From Lachnospira sp. UBA3212 (GTDB lineage: Bacteria; Bacillota; Clostridia; Lachnospirales; Lachnospiraceae): DNA of 64,000 bases. The position numbers were made by a program, and so were the translations under genes. The stretch is taken from positions 62,001 through 126,000 of the forward strand of contig DEWK01000014.1 of assembly GCA_002363615.1 (NCBI GenBank). The letters are read 5' to 3'. The notes under the pieces were generated by a model. That model was not told where the DNA came from, ran no database searches, and saw nothing but the letters and a program-made list of their open reading frames with translations. Positions 8,464 through 17,082 of the stretch are shown one piece after another (positions within the stretch are counted from its first letter, which is position 1; each line of letters opens with the position of its first letter).

Positions 8464-10052
8464 TCATGCAATCATCTTTAATCGATTCCGTTTATTGTGA
8501 TATTTATAAAGGTTAAAAGCACAAGCAATCAGGGTTAACTCTAAATTTACGTTTTCTAAGCCTCTTCTGAACAGTCTTTTATATGACCTGTCCCATTTGA
8601 TAATGCCAAATGTTCCTTCAGATTGTATACTTCTGTTCATACGAAGCAGAGCTCCATGAACTGACTCGAGATTCTCAATAACTTCTTCATGCATAGAGGT
8701 TAATTCCCTGTTTAATCTTGCAGTTCTGTTTCCTTCTTTTTTCTTACAGCAGTTTTCTCGATAAGGACAACCCGTACAATCTTCACATTCATAGATTTCT
8801 TCCGTTCGTCCATATTTGTTTTTGTAGACGTGTTTGTCATATTTATATATAAAACGTCTGCCGTTTGGACACAAGAGATTGCCTTCAGAATCTCTTGTGA
8901 AGTTAACGATTCTATAGGGATCTTCGCGGTATTTTTTGTCTGTTGTTTCTTTCTTAACATAGTGAATTTCATATACTTTTCCATACCATGTTCTTCGCAG
9001 TAAATGTAGTTGTTGTATGAACCATACCCGGCATCAGCAACCGGATACTTAGGATAATGGCCATAAGTCTTATTAAACTTTTCCATGAGAGGATCGAAAC
9101 ATTCCATATCCGATGCATACTGTTTCACATCAATCACTGCAATGTACTCGTCACTGATAGCTGCTTGAAGGTTATAAGCAGGAAGCAATTGATCATTTCC
9201 CATGTAATCTGTTTTGATTCTCATAAATGATGCATCATGGTCTGTTTTTGAATAACTGTTTCGGTCATCACCACATACTTCTATGTGCTTTGCATAAGTT
9301 TTCAATCTTTCTTTATAGTCATTCAGTTTCTCATACTGCCGTTGATAGATAGTTTTTCTGTGGCCTTTTCCATAGACAAAAGAGTCAAAATTAAGTGATG
9401 TTAATTCAGCATATTTTTCTAAAATCTCCTCCAGATATTCGATGGCGTATTCTTCTCTAGGTTCAATCTTAACTCCGAATGTACATAACACTTCAGAATT
9501 CATTTCCTCGATTAATACAGAAATATGGTCAAAAACCTTATTGCGATTTGTTATGCAGGATTTCTTCCAAACCCACGTATACTTATTAGCATTCGCTTCA
9601 ATCTTCGTTCCGTCGATGTAAGTATGATTAAGATCAACTTTCTCCTGATTGAATATATATGCATTTATATCGTTGAAAATATCCTCGATTGATAAGGTTA
9701 GTTCGTTACGAATAAAGTTGCCGAAAGTGGCAAAGGTAGGAGTTTCCATTTCATCCAACAGATACATGAATCTTATGTCATTATTATATAGTTTTTCGAT
9801 TTCTCTTAAGGAACAATAACCGTTCTCCATGAAAGCAAACAGAATCACTTTTAGTAACTTTTCTGCATCACATCTTGGGCGACCTGTTTTGTAGCCTTTC
9901 CCTTCTACAAAGTATGGTGTTAGGTCAATGTGATCCATTACATCACAAAAAGTATAAACCGGATCAGAAATATCAATTAATTTTTCGATAACCAATGGTA
10001 ATTTTAGCTGACGTGCTGTATAATTATCATTGATATTTTTATTTTTTTGCAT
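8464..10052 (-). pseudogene. IS1182-type transposase, frameshifted
   Basis: DDE transposase of the IS1182/DUF772-type group. The first 446-aa frame carries the N-terminal domain (GRPRCDAEKLLKVILFAFME), the first catalytic region YIDGTKIEANANKYTWVWK, and a central Asp region (YPVADAGYGSYNNY). Near 8956 the frame is lost: two A residues are present where three restore the reading KFTMFKKETTDKKYREDP. The other frame then continues through CPNGRRFIYKYD, a Cys cluster (CEDCTGCPYRENC) and the C-terminal GTFGIIKWDRSYKRLFRRG block to the stop at 8464. The restored protein would be about 529 aa, normal for the family. As it stands the gene should be inactive unless slippage repairs it. Confidence 0.85.
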
Positions 10053-10066
10053 AATTAATTATATCA

Positions 10067-10102
10067 AAAAACGGCTATGAGCGCGAGCTCATAGCCGTTT
10101 TT
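10067..10102. repeat. Perfect hairpin at IS right end
   Basis: A 16-bp perfect stem (10067-10082 with 10087-10102, loop GCGA) lies just inside the right inverted repeat. It probably blocks outside transcripts from entering the transposase gene, as seen in other elements of this group. Confidence 0.7.
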
Positions 10103-10132
10103 CTGTTAGGGGAGTTTTTTTACAGCCCCTTT

Positions 10133-10331
10133 CAAACTCCTCTTTTGTTAATTGAAACATAAAATCTTCGGGGAAACGCTCAATATTTATTTTCACCTGC
10201 TGATTCATAGCTTTAAGTTCATAACCGTAAATATCAACCAAATCACTATCGAGCATCACCTATTGACCGCGCATCATATATACACAGTTTCTAATAGACT
10301 CAACTGTGAGTAATCCTGTTATATTTTCCAT
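10133..10331 (-). pseudogene. ORF6N-domain (phage antirepressor-like) gene remnant
   Basis: From the ATG at 10329-10331 the frame reads MENITGLLTVESIRNCVYMM-RGQ, then an in-frame TAG (10260-10262), then VMLDSDLVDIYGYELKA and NQQVKINIERFPEDFMFQL before the IS end. This matches the ORF6N/KilA-N-associated DNA-binding domain of phage-type proteins, recognised from memory. It is doubly broken: by a stop codon (ancestral Gln is likely) and by loss of its 3' part at the insertion sequence. It marks this island as partly phage-derived. Confidence 0.8.
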
Positions 10332-10364
10332 AAACACTATCTTTCTTTACCTTTTCTAAACAAT

Positions 10365-10420
10365 CCTGAAGTCGTAAAAACCGACTTCAGGGAAATTTCT
10401 AAAGTCGCTTTTTGCGACCT
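10365..10420 (-). terminator. Two hairpins downstream of the XRE gene
   Basis: CCTGAAGTCG (10365-10374) pairs with CGACTTCAGG (10382-10391), and GTCGC (10404-10408) pairs with GCGAC (10414-10418). On the minus strand each is followed by a T-containing stretch, fitting tandem terminators for the gene ending at 10430. Confidence 0.55.
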
Positions 10421-10429
10421 TAAACATTT

Positions 10430-10780
10430 TCACATATTCTCAAGGCTCTCTATCTTCTTCAGAGCCTCCATATATGCCATAAGCCGCTTTTGTTGTTCTT
10501 CTTTAAGATTATGATAATCTTCAATTATCTGAACATCCCCCGGAGTAAACTTGCTCTCAGGACTTGCTTCTGCAATTTCCTTCTCATCCTCAATTCCTTT
10601 ACCGGTAAGAAGTTGCTCCGGTGTAATTTGCAAAACATTACAGATATCCATTACCTTTTCTACAGTTGGGTTTGTTTTTCTCTTTTTCCATTCGCTTATT
10701 GTACTGGTAGAAATTCCCACTTGCTTTGCAAACTCCGCCTGAGTCATATTGCGTTCTTTCAAAACCTTTATAATTTTCAC
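10430..10780 (-). CDS. XRE-family HTH transcriptional regulator
   Basis: 116-aa repressor-like protein. Residues 1-60 form a Cro/CI helix-turn-helix (MTQAEFAKQVGISTSTISEW, with the recognition helix in the STSTISEWKK stretch), followed by a Lys/Glu-rich C-terminal helix. The apparent start is a GTG with only a weak upstream Shine-Dalgarno, so the start may be off by a few codons. It is convergent with nothing and precedes the ORF6N remnant, consistent with a former prophage-type control region. Its target is unknown. Confidence 0.82.
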   Translation of the reverse strand: MKIIKVLKERNMTQAEFAKQVGISTSTISEWKKRKTNPTVEKVMDICNVLQITPEQLLTGKGIEDEKEIAEASPESKFTPGDVQIIEDYHNLKEEQQKRLMAYMEALKKIESLENM

Positions 10781-11125
10781 TGATAGTCATGAGTGATACC
10801 TCGCTTATACAACATTCGTATTACTGGATTGTTTTTTATACCACATAACATCCTTCGATGTTCTACTTCGTTTTCTTAATTCAAAACTTCATATCTGCCT
10901 TTTCTTCTGTTCTTGAACATAAAAATCATCCTCTCATTTGATGTGAAAGACTGATATGTATCATCAACTATGTGATTAAATAGATTAAGGTTTCACTAAC
11001 ACAATATCCTCTGCTTTAAGTGAATCTCTAACATATAGTTCTGGTGTCGTTTCCTCTGGTATTCCTTCAAGCATCCGGCTAAATAACAAAGGCATTTTCA
11101 AAACAACTATATCTTATACGGAAAC
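10781..11125. other. Gene-poor interval with one short minus-strand ORF
   Basis: No full gene is visible. A minus-strand frame at 10985-11095 (ATG to TAA, 36 codons) reads MPLLFSRMLEGIPEETTPE followed by LYVRDSLKAEDIVLVKP. It looks protein-like and may be the tail of a degraded mobile-element gene, but no family was recognised. The rest is AT-rich with no clear structure. Confidence 0.4.
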
Positions 11126-11632
11126 TTACAAATTAGATATCATCAGTACAAGCAACAATCCCACCAAAAGAGTTTCCAGAATAGCACATATAATGCTGAT
11201 GATTTTAACCTCATTCCCCTTGAACAGTTTTGCTGAAACCCAATATGTTCCGGCACCAATCGCCCCACCTACAGTATTCATAATTAGGTCAGTTATATCA
11301 CTTGCTCCTAAGGCAAATATCCACTGCAAAGTTTCAAAGCTCAAACTCAATAAAGCACTTAACACTATTCCAGAAAGAAACTTTTTCTTCCCCATCACTG
11401 TAAAATAAAATCCAGCAGGAATGAATACGATTGCATTATACAGCACTTCATTAAAATGAAACCTCGATTCAGCTATTTGATCATAATGAAAAGGAATTAG
11501 ATTAATCCCCCTCATTGACGGAATCTTGTTAATACTATCTGCCAACTTAAAAAGGATCAACCAACAAAGGAATAATAAATATATTCCCACCACAATGTAC
11601 GCAAATATCTTTTCTTTTTGTTTCCCTGTCAT
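11126..11632 (-). CDS. VanZ family membrane protein
   Basis: 168 aa with four to five hydrophobic segments. VanZ-family marks include the INLIPFHYDQIAES region, NEVLYNAIVFIPAGFY and SFETLQWIFALGASDITDLIMNTVGGAIG, the last being the most characteristic. The family was named after a teicoplanin-resistance protein, but most members are of unknown function in the cell envelope. AGGAGATAG lies upstream of the ATG. It sits between the ABC-3C operon and the phage-type remnant, and no other glycopeptide-resistance gene is nearby, so resistance should not be inferred. Confidence 0.88.
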   Translation of the reverse strand: MTGKQKEKIFAYIVVGIYLLFLCWLILFKLADSINKIPSMRGINLIPFHYDQIAESRFHFNEVLYNAIVFIPAGFYFTVMGKKKFLSGIVLSALLSLSFETLQWIFALGASDITDLIMNTVGGAIGAGTYWVSAKLFKGNEVKIISIICAILETLLVGLLLVLMISNL

Positions 11633-11811
11633 TGTTACATTCTATCTCCTAAGATATACACCGATTATTTATTATTTTGGAAGAGTCATTTAAATAATTT
11701 AATCACATGTCATGAACGGTCAATTTTTCGCAGTGAATGATTATAAATAATTATACCCAATAGTATCCCATTTTCTCCAGTATACAGAGTCACAAGTCCA
11801 TTAATTCGAAC

Positions 11812-12036
11812 TCATTCCTGCTCACTGACCACTTCTACAATTTCTTCTATTCGGCAATCAAGCGCATCGCATATACTAAGCAATACATCCGTATTTACAT
11901 TCTGTCCTCTTGTAAGCTTTGAAATAGACGCTGGGCTCAGTCCCGTCAGTTCTCTTAATTTTTGCTTACTAATCTCTCTATCTATAAGCAACTTCCACAG
12001 TGGCTTATAACTGAATTTTTTATTAGTTTCTTTCAT
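11812..12036 (-). CDS. Small XRE HTH protein at the 3' end of the ABC-3C operon
   Basis: 74 aa consisting almost wholly of a Cro/CI-type helix-turn-helix (ELTGLSPASISKLTRGQNVN, then LLSICDALDCRIEEIVEV), like YozG-type mini-regulators. Its ATG directly follows the TAA (12037-12039) that would end the restored DUF2326 ATPase, so translation was probably coupled. This places it in the ABC-3C operon, and it is the best local candidate to regulate the divergent promoter upstream of the operon. That role is inference. Confidence 0.8.
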   Translation of the reverse strand: MKETNKKFSYKPLWKLLIDREISKQKLRELTGLSPASISKLTRGQNVNTDVLLSICDALDCRIEEIVEVVSEQE

Positions 12037-13682
12037 TTATTTTTCCTCAGATTTATTCCAAGCTCTACCAAACAATTCATGTCCTGCAGATAATTCCAAT
12101 ACTGTAGTCTTACTAAACACTGGCGGTACTGTATTATCATCGCTATAAGACTCGGCCTTATCTATCGCTACAAACACCTGCTTTTTGATTCATTAAATAA
12201 TTCGAATAGCTTTATCATAGCTTCATCTTCAATTTGCTTAAGAGTCATAGAGTCCTCAATCAATGCAGGAAGCGGTGTATTTGATAACGAGACATAATCA
12301 AATAACATCATGCCCCTGGTCCTAGAGCCAGTACCTGTATCATTAGGCGTTGTGTAACTATAGGACTTCGAATCCCTAATATTAATTTTTGGTGCCGATG
12401 TTTTAGCATCACATACAATAGTATTTAACCTTCTCAATTCCTTATTAATATCTAACTGCAAGGAGCTAACTACTTCTGCAATAATTTTGTCAAATCGCTC
12501 CTGAAGATCAGCAGTTGCAGCATGCAATTCATTTATTTTTTCAAAATACTCATTAGCTGCAACTAATGACTCTAGTTCATTTTCAATGCTTGAATAATCT
12601 TCTAGAATAGCTGTACTAACATTCGGAATTTCCTTGAAGCTTACTATCTCTTTCTCAAGATCAGAGATCTGTATATCAATCATTTTTACAATGTTTTCAA
12701 GTCTTTCACGATTTTCGGTATACTCGTTTTTCAGAACCTTTTTTAGCTGCCTATGAAAATTATCTATCGCTTCAATGTGTTTAATATCTGCATCCGGAAA
12801 GAATTCTGTAAGCTCACTATAGTCACGCTTAAATGAAGATTCATCAATATCTATATCCATCTTCATTGCATCAAGCTGAACAGTGAATCTGCTCTTTTGT
12901 CGCCTTAAGCTAGCAAGTTTTTTCTTGAGTTCAGCTATATGTGTTGCCTGCACAGAATCAAGGTCAAGCAATCCTTTTGCACTACCTGCTGTAAGAGTGG
13001 CCTTTCTATCCTGTAACTCTTTAATTCGCTTCTCATTCTCTTTTACACCATTCTTAGTAGTAACACCTGATATAAGTTTATGTTTCTGCGCTTTTTTATA
13101 AGCATCTTCTTCTTCAATAGCCTTCTTTAGAGAAGCCTCCAAATCAGCAGTTTTTCCATATACATCGTATAAAGATAGCAAGCGCTTAATCCCTTGCTCT
13201 AAGGTGTCATTTCTAAATGCAGTGAGCGGCTTCTTTTCATCATCATTGTCCTTTCCATATATTCTGAAATAGCCACCAATGATATTCCTAAAAGATTTTC
13301 CCCTGCCTGTAAGTCCATATTTATCCATGAGAAAATCATTAAATGATTCAAGTCCCATGCTTGAAATCTGCTCATATTTTTCATTACAGATATATACCTT
13401 TCTGGGTTCATCCGTTTTCCGGGAATAAAAGAACTTTTCATCACCAAATTTAAAAGCAAAATTAATGGTATGAGGGCCAACATTATCATCAATATCAGTA
13501 TTCAGATTTGTATAATCGGTTCCACCAAAACAATAATCAATTATTAGTAAAAAAGTCGTTTTACCAATAGAGTTAGTCGCCTTTCTTGCACCCATAACTG
13601 TATTAAGTCCCGGATGAAATTCTATTTTAGGGCGTATTTTGCCATCATCAATAAACTTGTCGCAGCTTACTTCAATCAACAT
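12037..13682 (-). pseudogene. DUF2326 ATPase of an ABC-three-component system, frameshifted near the 3' end
   Basis: SMC/RecN-like ABC ATPase. The start MLIEVSCDKF fits better than an upstream in-frame TTG/ATG and overlaps the middle-component gene by about 11 bp. Walker A is GARKATNSIGKTTF (residues 31-44); the middle ~250 residues are charged coiled coil; the C-terminus has PLPALIEDSMTLKQIED, typical of the DUF2326 Walker B region. The present frame stops at 12168 after NESKSRCL. Adding one base to the five-A run at 12182-12186 restores NESKKQVFVAIDKAES and about 40 further residues to a TAA at 12037-12039, abutting the XRE gene. The truncated protein would lose its last core strand. Functional status is uncertain. 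Confidence 0.82.
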
Positions 13683-13899
13683 AGTGAATAACCCCTCTCT
13701 TCTCATCTAACTCTATTTTCCCTAGTGCATATAAACAATCCAACACTTCTAAATATTCACCGATATCTTCGAATTGTCCTTTTACTTTTTTGTATAAATT
13801 ATTAGGCGTAATATCCGTATCACAAATAATTCTCAAAACAACCGGAAACTTGGGAAGAATACTTTCTTTGTATGTAATGACTTTATTCGGCAATTTCAT
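13672..13899 (-). CDS. ABC-three-component system middle component
   Basis: 75-aa winged-helix-like adaptor from the ATG of MKLPNKVITYKES, preceded by GAGGTG. The pattern ending LEVLDCLYALGKIELDEK-GVIHYV is typical of the small middle component of DUF2326-type ABC-3C systems (recognised from memory of family names in annotation). It overlaps the upstream gene by 17 bp and the ATPase gene by 11 bp, a tight translational coupling. It is thought to link the ATPase to the effector component. Confidence 0.78.
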   Translation of the reverse strand: MKLPNKVITYKESILPKFPVVLRIICDTDITPNNLYKKVKGQFEDIGEYLEVLDCLYALGKIELDEKRGVIHYVD

Positions 13900-15064
13900 A
13901 AAACACCTCGCAGTTCTGAACAAAGAACGCTATGATAATTTCACAAGCAGGCAAGTTTTTGCACTTCGATTGTTTTTGTAACCACTGAACCATGGCATCA
14001 AATATTTCTTGCTGATTTAGGTCTTGTTCATCTAAACTCTCAAAACATTGACTAATCTCATTTTTTATCTTATTGAAACGAAGCAATCCCAGACGTTCAT
14101 ACCGCTTAAATAAGTCCTCAATATGCCTATAATATCTCAAGACCATACCTGTAACTGTTTCTCTAAGAAATATATTGTCCGGTATCTTTCTATCTACTCT
14201 AAACACCTCTAGATCATCCTTTTTGATTTCAATAGGGGCATCTTTCATTTCTGTAAATGATTTAAGAATCAGATTTATTCCTTCTTCTACAGCTATCTCA
14301 TCTATGGTATCCACTGTGTTCTTTCGCTTCATTAATTCCACTTTTATATTTGCCAAGCGATTATAAACATCCTTTGAAAACACTTCATTTTCATCAGCGC
14401 AATCTTCACACAGCAACAACTGATTACTTATCGCTAACAAATTGTCTCCCACCTTTATACCTACTGCCGCTTCAATTTCTTCTCGTTCATAGGATGCAAT
14501 CGACGGTGGCATTATGTATACATGCCTGTATCTGTTCTTTATATTTTCTCCTATAGTTTTTACTAATTTGTCACCACATAATGGGCAGGAAGAATTACAT
14601 TCATCTAACAAGTAATAATCTTTCTCTCCCACAACCAGTGAATTAGCCTCTGGTACCTTATTTTCCTTATCCTTTTTTGAGGTTCTCTTCTTTGTAGAGG
14701 CTTCATAAATAATACTCTTAAATAACTCAGCTGTTTTCTCAGCGATATTCTGATCTGTCATCCCCGAAACATGCTCAGCTAGCACCTGATAAATACTCAT
14801 CTGTGCCTCTTCTGGCATATCTGCTATATACCTTTCAAAAGAAGTCGGTTCCACATATTTCCTTATTTCTTTTGAAAATGCAGTTATTTTCCTATCACCA
14901 AGATAATACGCCTTATATGACTTCATACTTTTCTTATCAATCGGACTTTCATCCTGACCAGGATATTCAACTATATTTTCAAACAATTCACATGCAAAAT
15001 CATCAACATTACTTCCAGCACCAATTATGGGATGAAGTATCTTTGCAAATTCCGAAAAATCCAT
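13883..15064 (-). CDS. ABC-three-component system effector/C-terminal component with Cys-His treble-clef (HNH-like) region
   Basis: 393 aa from the ATG at 15062-15064, which has AAAGGAG upstream; a longer frame of 23 residues lacks a ribosome binding site. The N-terminal ~125 residues are helical. A Lys-rich linker leads to CPLCGDKL (Cys160, Cys163), RHVYIMPPS (His181), DNLLAISNQLLLCEDC (Asn208, Cys219, Cys222). This order resembles an HNH nuclease treble clef, although the final His is replaced by Ala. The C-terminal ~170 residues are helical. It is the first gene of the operon, before the middle component and ATPase, as expected for ABC-3C conflict systems. Nuclease activity is a hypothesis. 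Confidence 0.72.
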   Translation of the reverse strand: MDFSEFAKILHPIIGAGSNVDDFACELFENIVEYPGQDESPIDKKSMKSYKAYYLGDRKITAFSKEIRKYVEPTSFERYIADMPEEAQMSIYQVLAEHVSGMTDQNIAEKTAELFKSIIYEASTKKRTSKKDKENKVPEANSLVVGEKDYYLLDECNSSCPLCGDKLVKTIGENIKNRYRHVYIMPPSIASYEREEIEAAVGIKVGDNLLAISNQLLLCEDCADENEVFSKDVYNRLANIKVELMKRKNTVDTIDEIAVEEGINLILKSFTEMKDAPIEIKKDDLEVFRVDRKIPDNIFLRETVTGMVLRYYRHIEDLFKRYERLGLLRFNKIKNEISQCFESLDEQDLNQQEIFDAMVQWLQKQSKCKNLPACEIIIAFFVQNCEVFYEIAE

Positions 15065-15184
15065 ATTGCTCCTTTCTGAAGCGTAGCCGAGAGTAGCCAG
15101 CAGTAGCCCTGTGTTCAGCCTCATTTTATACATTTTGGCATACTGACCTTAGACAAGGCGGTTCGCAAAAAAGTGCCTATGACC

Positions 15185-15225
15185 ATTATAACACTTGTAT
15201 TCGCGAAAGTTAATTATTTTTCGCG
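15185..15225 (-). promoter_or_regulatory. ABC-3C promoter with overlapping palindromic operator
   Basis: On the minus strand, TTAACT (15208-15213) and a perfect TATAAT (15185-15190) are 17 bp apart. The inverted repeat CGCGAAA-N10-TTTCGCG (15202-15208 and 15219-15225) covers the -35 element, an arrangement typical of a repressor site. No equally clear promoter was found for the divergent plus-strand genes. Confidence 0.65.
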
Positions 15226-15326
15226 TTCGTGAACACCTTTCTTTTTATGAAAAAGCATTAATTTGGCCAAGCAATGTTTATTCAAAAGTCACTAAAAACA
15301 ATATTTTGAAAGCGAGGAAAAAGCTT

Positions 15327-16028
15327 ATGAAAAAGTCTAGAGAAGAAAAAAGAAAAGCAATCATTGATGATGGTTGCAATCCAGAATTAGTCGCAGGAGC
15401 TAAATTCGACGGTATCTTGGAAATTCCAATAATCGAAAAGCCAAGACAAATGTTACTACCTGCAGGAATAACACCATTTACATCAATGGAAAAACAAACC
15501 AACCACAATGAAGCCATTGGATTTTATGAAATGGATGTTAACTTTGCGGATATATTAATCAATCCTGCAAAATATCAGGCTCCACTACGTGAATTCGCAG
15601 CTATGATATCGCCCGACTGTTCCCTCTACAGAAACGCACCACTGGCTGTTCAGGTTGCTAATGTTTATCGGAACAGAGCTATCGGTTCATATTATCAGCG
15701 ACGGGGTGTATACGTCATTCCGCAGATACGCTGGGGAAATGAACTAACTTATACAACTAAATATTTTCCAGAAAAAATCGCATTTCTTGGAGCGGAGAAG
15801 CACAGCATTGTTGCAATTGGTACTTATGGTTGCATACAGACACGAGATGACAAGTACCACTTTAAGGCAGGCTTAGAAGAAATGCTCTTCGAATTAGAGC
15901 CAGAAGTTGTCCTTGTATACGGCCCAATGCCTAACAAGGTTTTCGAAGATTACATTAACTGCACTAAATTTATCCAGTATGACGATTGGACTACACGCAT
16001 GCATAAAGGAGGTGATTACAATGGGTAG
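15327..16028 (+). CDS. DUF4417 domain protein
   Basis: 233 aa from an ATG with GCGAGGA upstream; an upstream in-frame ATG at 15195 would add 44 poorly convincing residues. The body matches DUF4417 (from memory): IGFYEMDVNFADILINP, DCSLYRNAPLAVQVANVYRN, GSYYQRRGVYVIPQIRWG, then SIVAIGTYGCIQ and LVYGPMPNKVFEDY. DUF4417 proteins occur in phages and mobile elements and have no established function known to me. The stop overlaps the next gene's start by 8 bp, with the GGAGGTGATT site for that gene inside this one, so the two are translationally coupled. Confidence 0.8.
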   Translation: MKKSREEKRKAIIDDGCNPELVAGAKFDGILEIPIIEKPRQMLLPAGITPFTSMEKQTNHNEAIGFYEMDVNFADILINPAKYQAPLREFAAMISPDCSLYRNAPLAVQVANVYRNRAIGSYYQRRGVYVIPQIRWGNELTYTTKYFPEKIAFLGAEKHSIVAIGTYGCIQTRDDKYHFKAGLEEMLFELEPEVVLVYGPMPNKVFEDYINCTKFIQYDDWTTRMHKGGDYNG

Positions 16029-16533
16029 TGGAGGAAGCGGACCATATTCAGGAACCGGTGGAGGTTCACAGGAACATGCAGATACTTATCATGTTGTAAA
16101 TAAAGAAATGGCAAAGGACAAAAAGGATCCTGATATCTATGATCCTAAAACCGGATATTTCCGTAATCCTACCGCCACAAAAATTCAAGATGCTGCACAA
16201 GGTAATGCTATCTATCTTGATGGAAATAAACCTAATGGACCTATTACCTACGTGCTTGACAAGAACGATAATATAATTATAGGAAAACGTAAAAATCCTA
16301 ATGACAGTAGCAAGCGTTCTCCCCATCCTACATTGATTGGTGGTAAGGATCCGCAAGTACAATGTGCTGGTATGATTACATTCAAAAATGGTAAAATATA
16401 TTCATATGATAATAGTAGCGGTCATTTTAGGCCTAACTCAAAATCATTACCTAAGGTAAAAGCAGCACTTGATAAATTATATAAAGAAAATCCGAATCTT
16501 TTTGATAAAGGTTCCGAATGGAGGAAGAAGTAA
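16021..16533 (+). CDS. Gly/Ser-rich-start protein with toxin-tail-like C-terminus
   Basis: 170 aa with a strong GGAGGTGATT site. It begins with a flexible MGSGGSGPYSGTGGG segment and has no signal peptide. The C-terminal part (VQCAGMITFKNGKIYSYDNS, then SGHFRPNSKSLPKVKAAL) resembles, from memory, the SGHY/F-P motif seen at the tails of some polymorphic toxins. The protein is Lys-rich and basic. It is coupled upstream to DUF4417 and downstream, by a TAATG junction, to an acidic protein. A toxin role is an inference from this organisation; the family is not firmly recognised. Confidence 0.65.
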   Translation: MGSGGSGPYSGTGGGSQEHADTYHVVNKEMAKDKKDPDIYDPKTGYFRNPTATKIQDAAQGNAIYLDGNKPNGPITYVLDKNDNIIIGKRKNPNDSSKRSPHPTLIGGKDPQVQCAGMITFKNGKIYSYDNSSGHFRPNSKSLPKVKAALDKLYKENPNLFDKGSEWRKK

Positions 16534-16985
16534 TGGATAACAAAGAACATATTCAGGCAGAAACCAATTATATCTTCAACTATAATTTTAGTGATAATGA
16601 TATTCCAGAAAAAGTTGAAGAAGAATACTACGATAGAGCTTCTGCTTTATTAGATGAGTATTCATGGAATGATATATTTAACTGCTGGTTCGATTATTTA
16701 AAAGCAAATTGCAACACCCCTGAAGAAGTCATTAACTGGGCCAACCTCTTCTATTGGTATGGCGGCTTCGAAAAACCAATCCCTGACCCATATGAATTCT
16801 TGGGATATTTATACTTCAAAGTGGATGTTGCTAAATATGTCGATGTGGCACAAACGGTATTTGATGGTATTGCAATAGGTATACTTGAAAAAATTGGAAA
16901 AGTAAGTCTCATTGATAACCCCAATTACGCACCTGAAAATGACCCTGAAATAATAGCAGCAGTTGAACGATGGAAAAATCGTTAA
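16533..16985 (+). CDS. Acidic small protein, possible immunity partner
   Basis: 150 aa from ATG within TAATG, preceded by GGAGGAAG; the upstream in-frame ATG (MEEEVM) is actually that ribosome binding site. The protein is rich in Asp/Glu and aromatic residues (SWNDIFNCWFDYLKANCNTP, NWANLFYWYGGFEKPIPDPY), with no signal peptide. No family was recognised. Size, acidity and direct coupling to a basic partner gene fit an immunity or antitoxin protein; this is inference. A terminator follows at 16997-17034. Confidence 0.62.
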   Translation: MDNKEHIQAETNYIFNYNFSDNDIPEKVEEEYYDRASALLDEYSWNDIFNCWFDYLKANCNTPEEVINWANLFYWYGGFEKPIPDPYEFLGYLYFKVDVAKYVDVAQTVFDGIAIGILEKIGKVSLIDNPNYAPENDPEIIAAVERWKNR

Positions 16986-16996
16986 TGTTAACTTAG

Positions 16997-17034
16997 GCGC
17001 CAGAATGATTACATATCATACTGGCGCTTTTTTT
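16997..17034 (+). terminator. Terminator of the DUF4417 cassette
   Basis: GCGCCAG (16997-17003) pairs with CTGGCGC (17021-17027), followed by a seven-T run. It closes the three-gene plus-strand cassette. Confidence 0.8.
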
Positions 17035-17082
17035 ACTCTGTCTCACACTCAAACTCCGTTCCATCAGAAATAAAAAAGCTTG

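Larger units (their letters stand above)
8302..10132 (-). mobile_element. IS1182-family insertion sequence, defective
   Basis: About 1.83 kb bounded by inverted ends: AAAGGGGCTGTAAAAAAA at 8302 inward, and its complement ending at 10132. Each end has a long perfect hairpin just inside (8333-8366 and 10067-10102). The single transposase gene reads inward from the right end and is frameshifted. The flanks share only CAA on each side (8299-8301, 10133-10135), so a target duplication is not convincing. The right end interrupts an ORF6N gene and the left end abuts the PLP lyase gene; the missing half of ORF6N is not found on the left, implying a deletion next to the element. Confidence 0.88.

Noticed and set aside
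8956..8957. Programmed frameshift in the transposase
   Set aside because: The site is a short AA run without a slippery heptamer, and this IS group normally uses one uninterrupted transposase frame.
11126..11632. Glycopeptide resistance locus based on VanZ
   Set aside because: No vanA/B, vanH, vanX or VanRS-type genes are nearby; VanZ-like proteins are common without resistance.
15225..15234. GTTCGTGAAC as a Bacillus-type SOS (LexA) box
   Set aside because: The half-sites are in the opposite order and spacing to GAAC-N4-GTTC.
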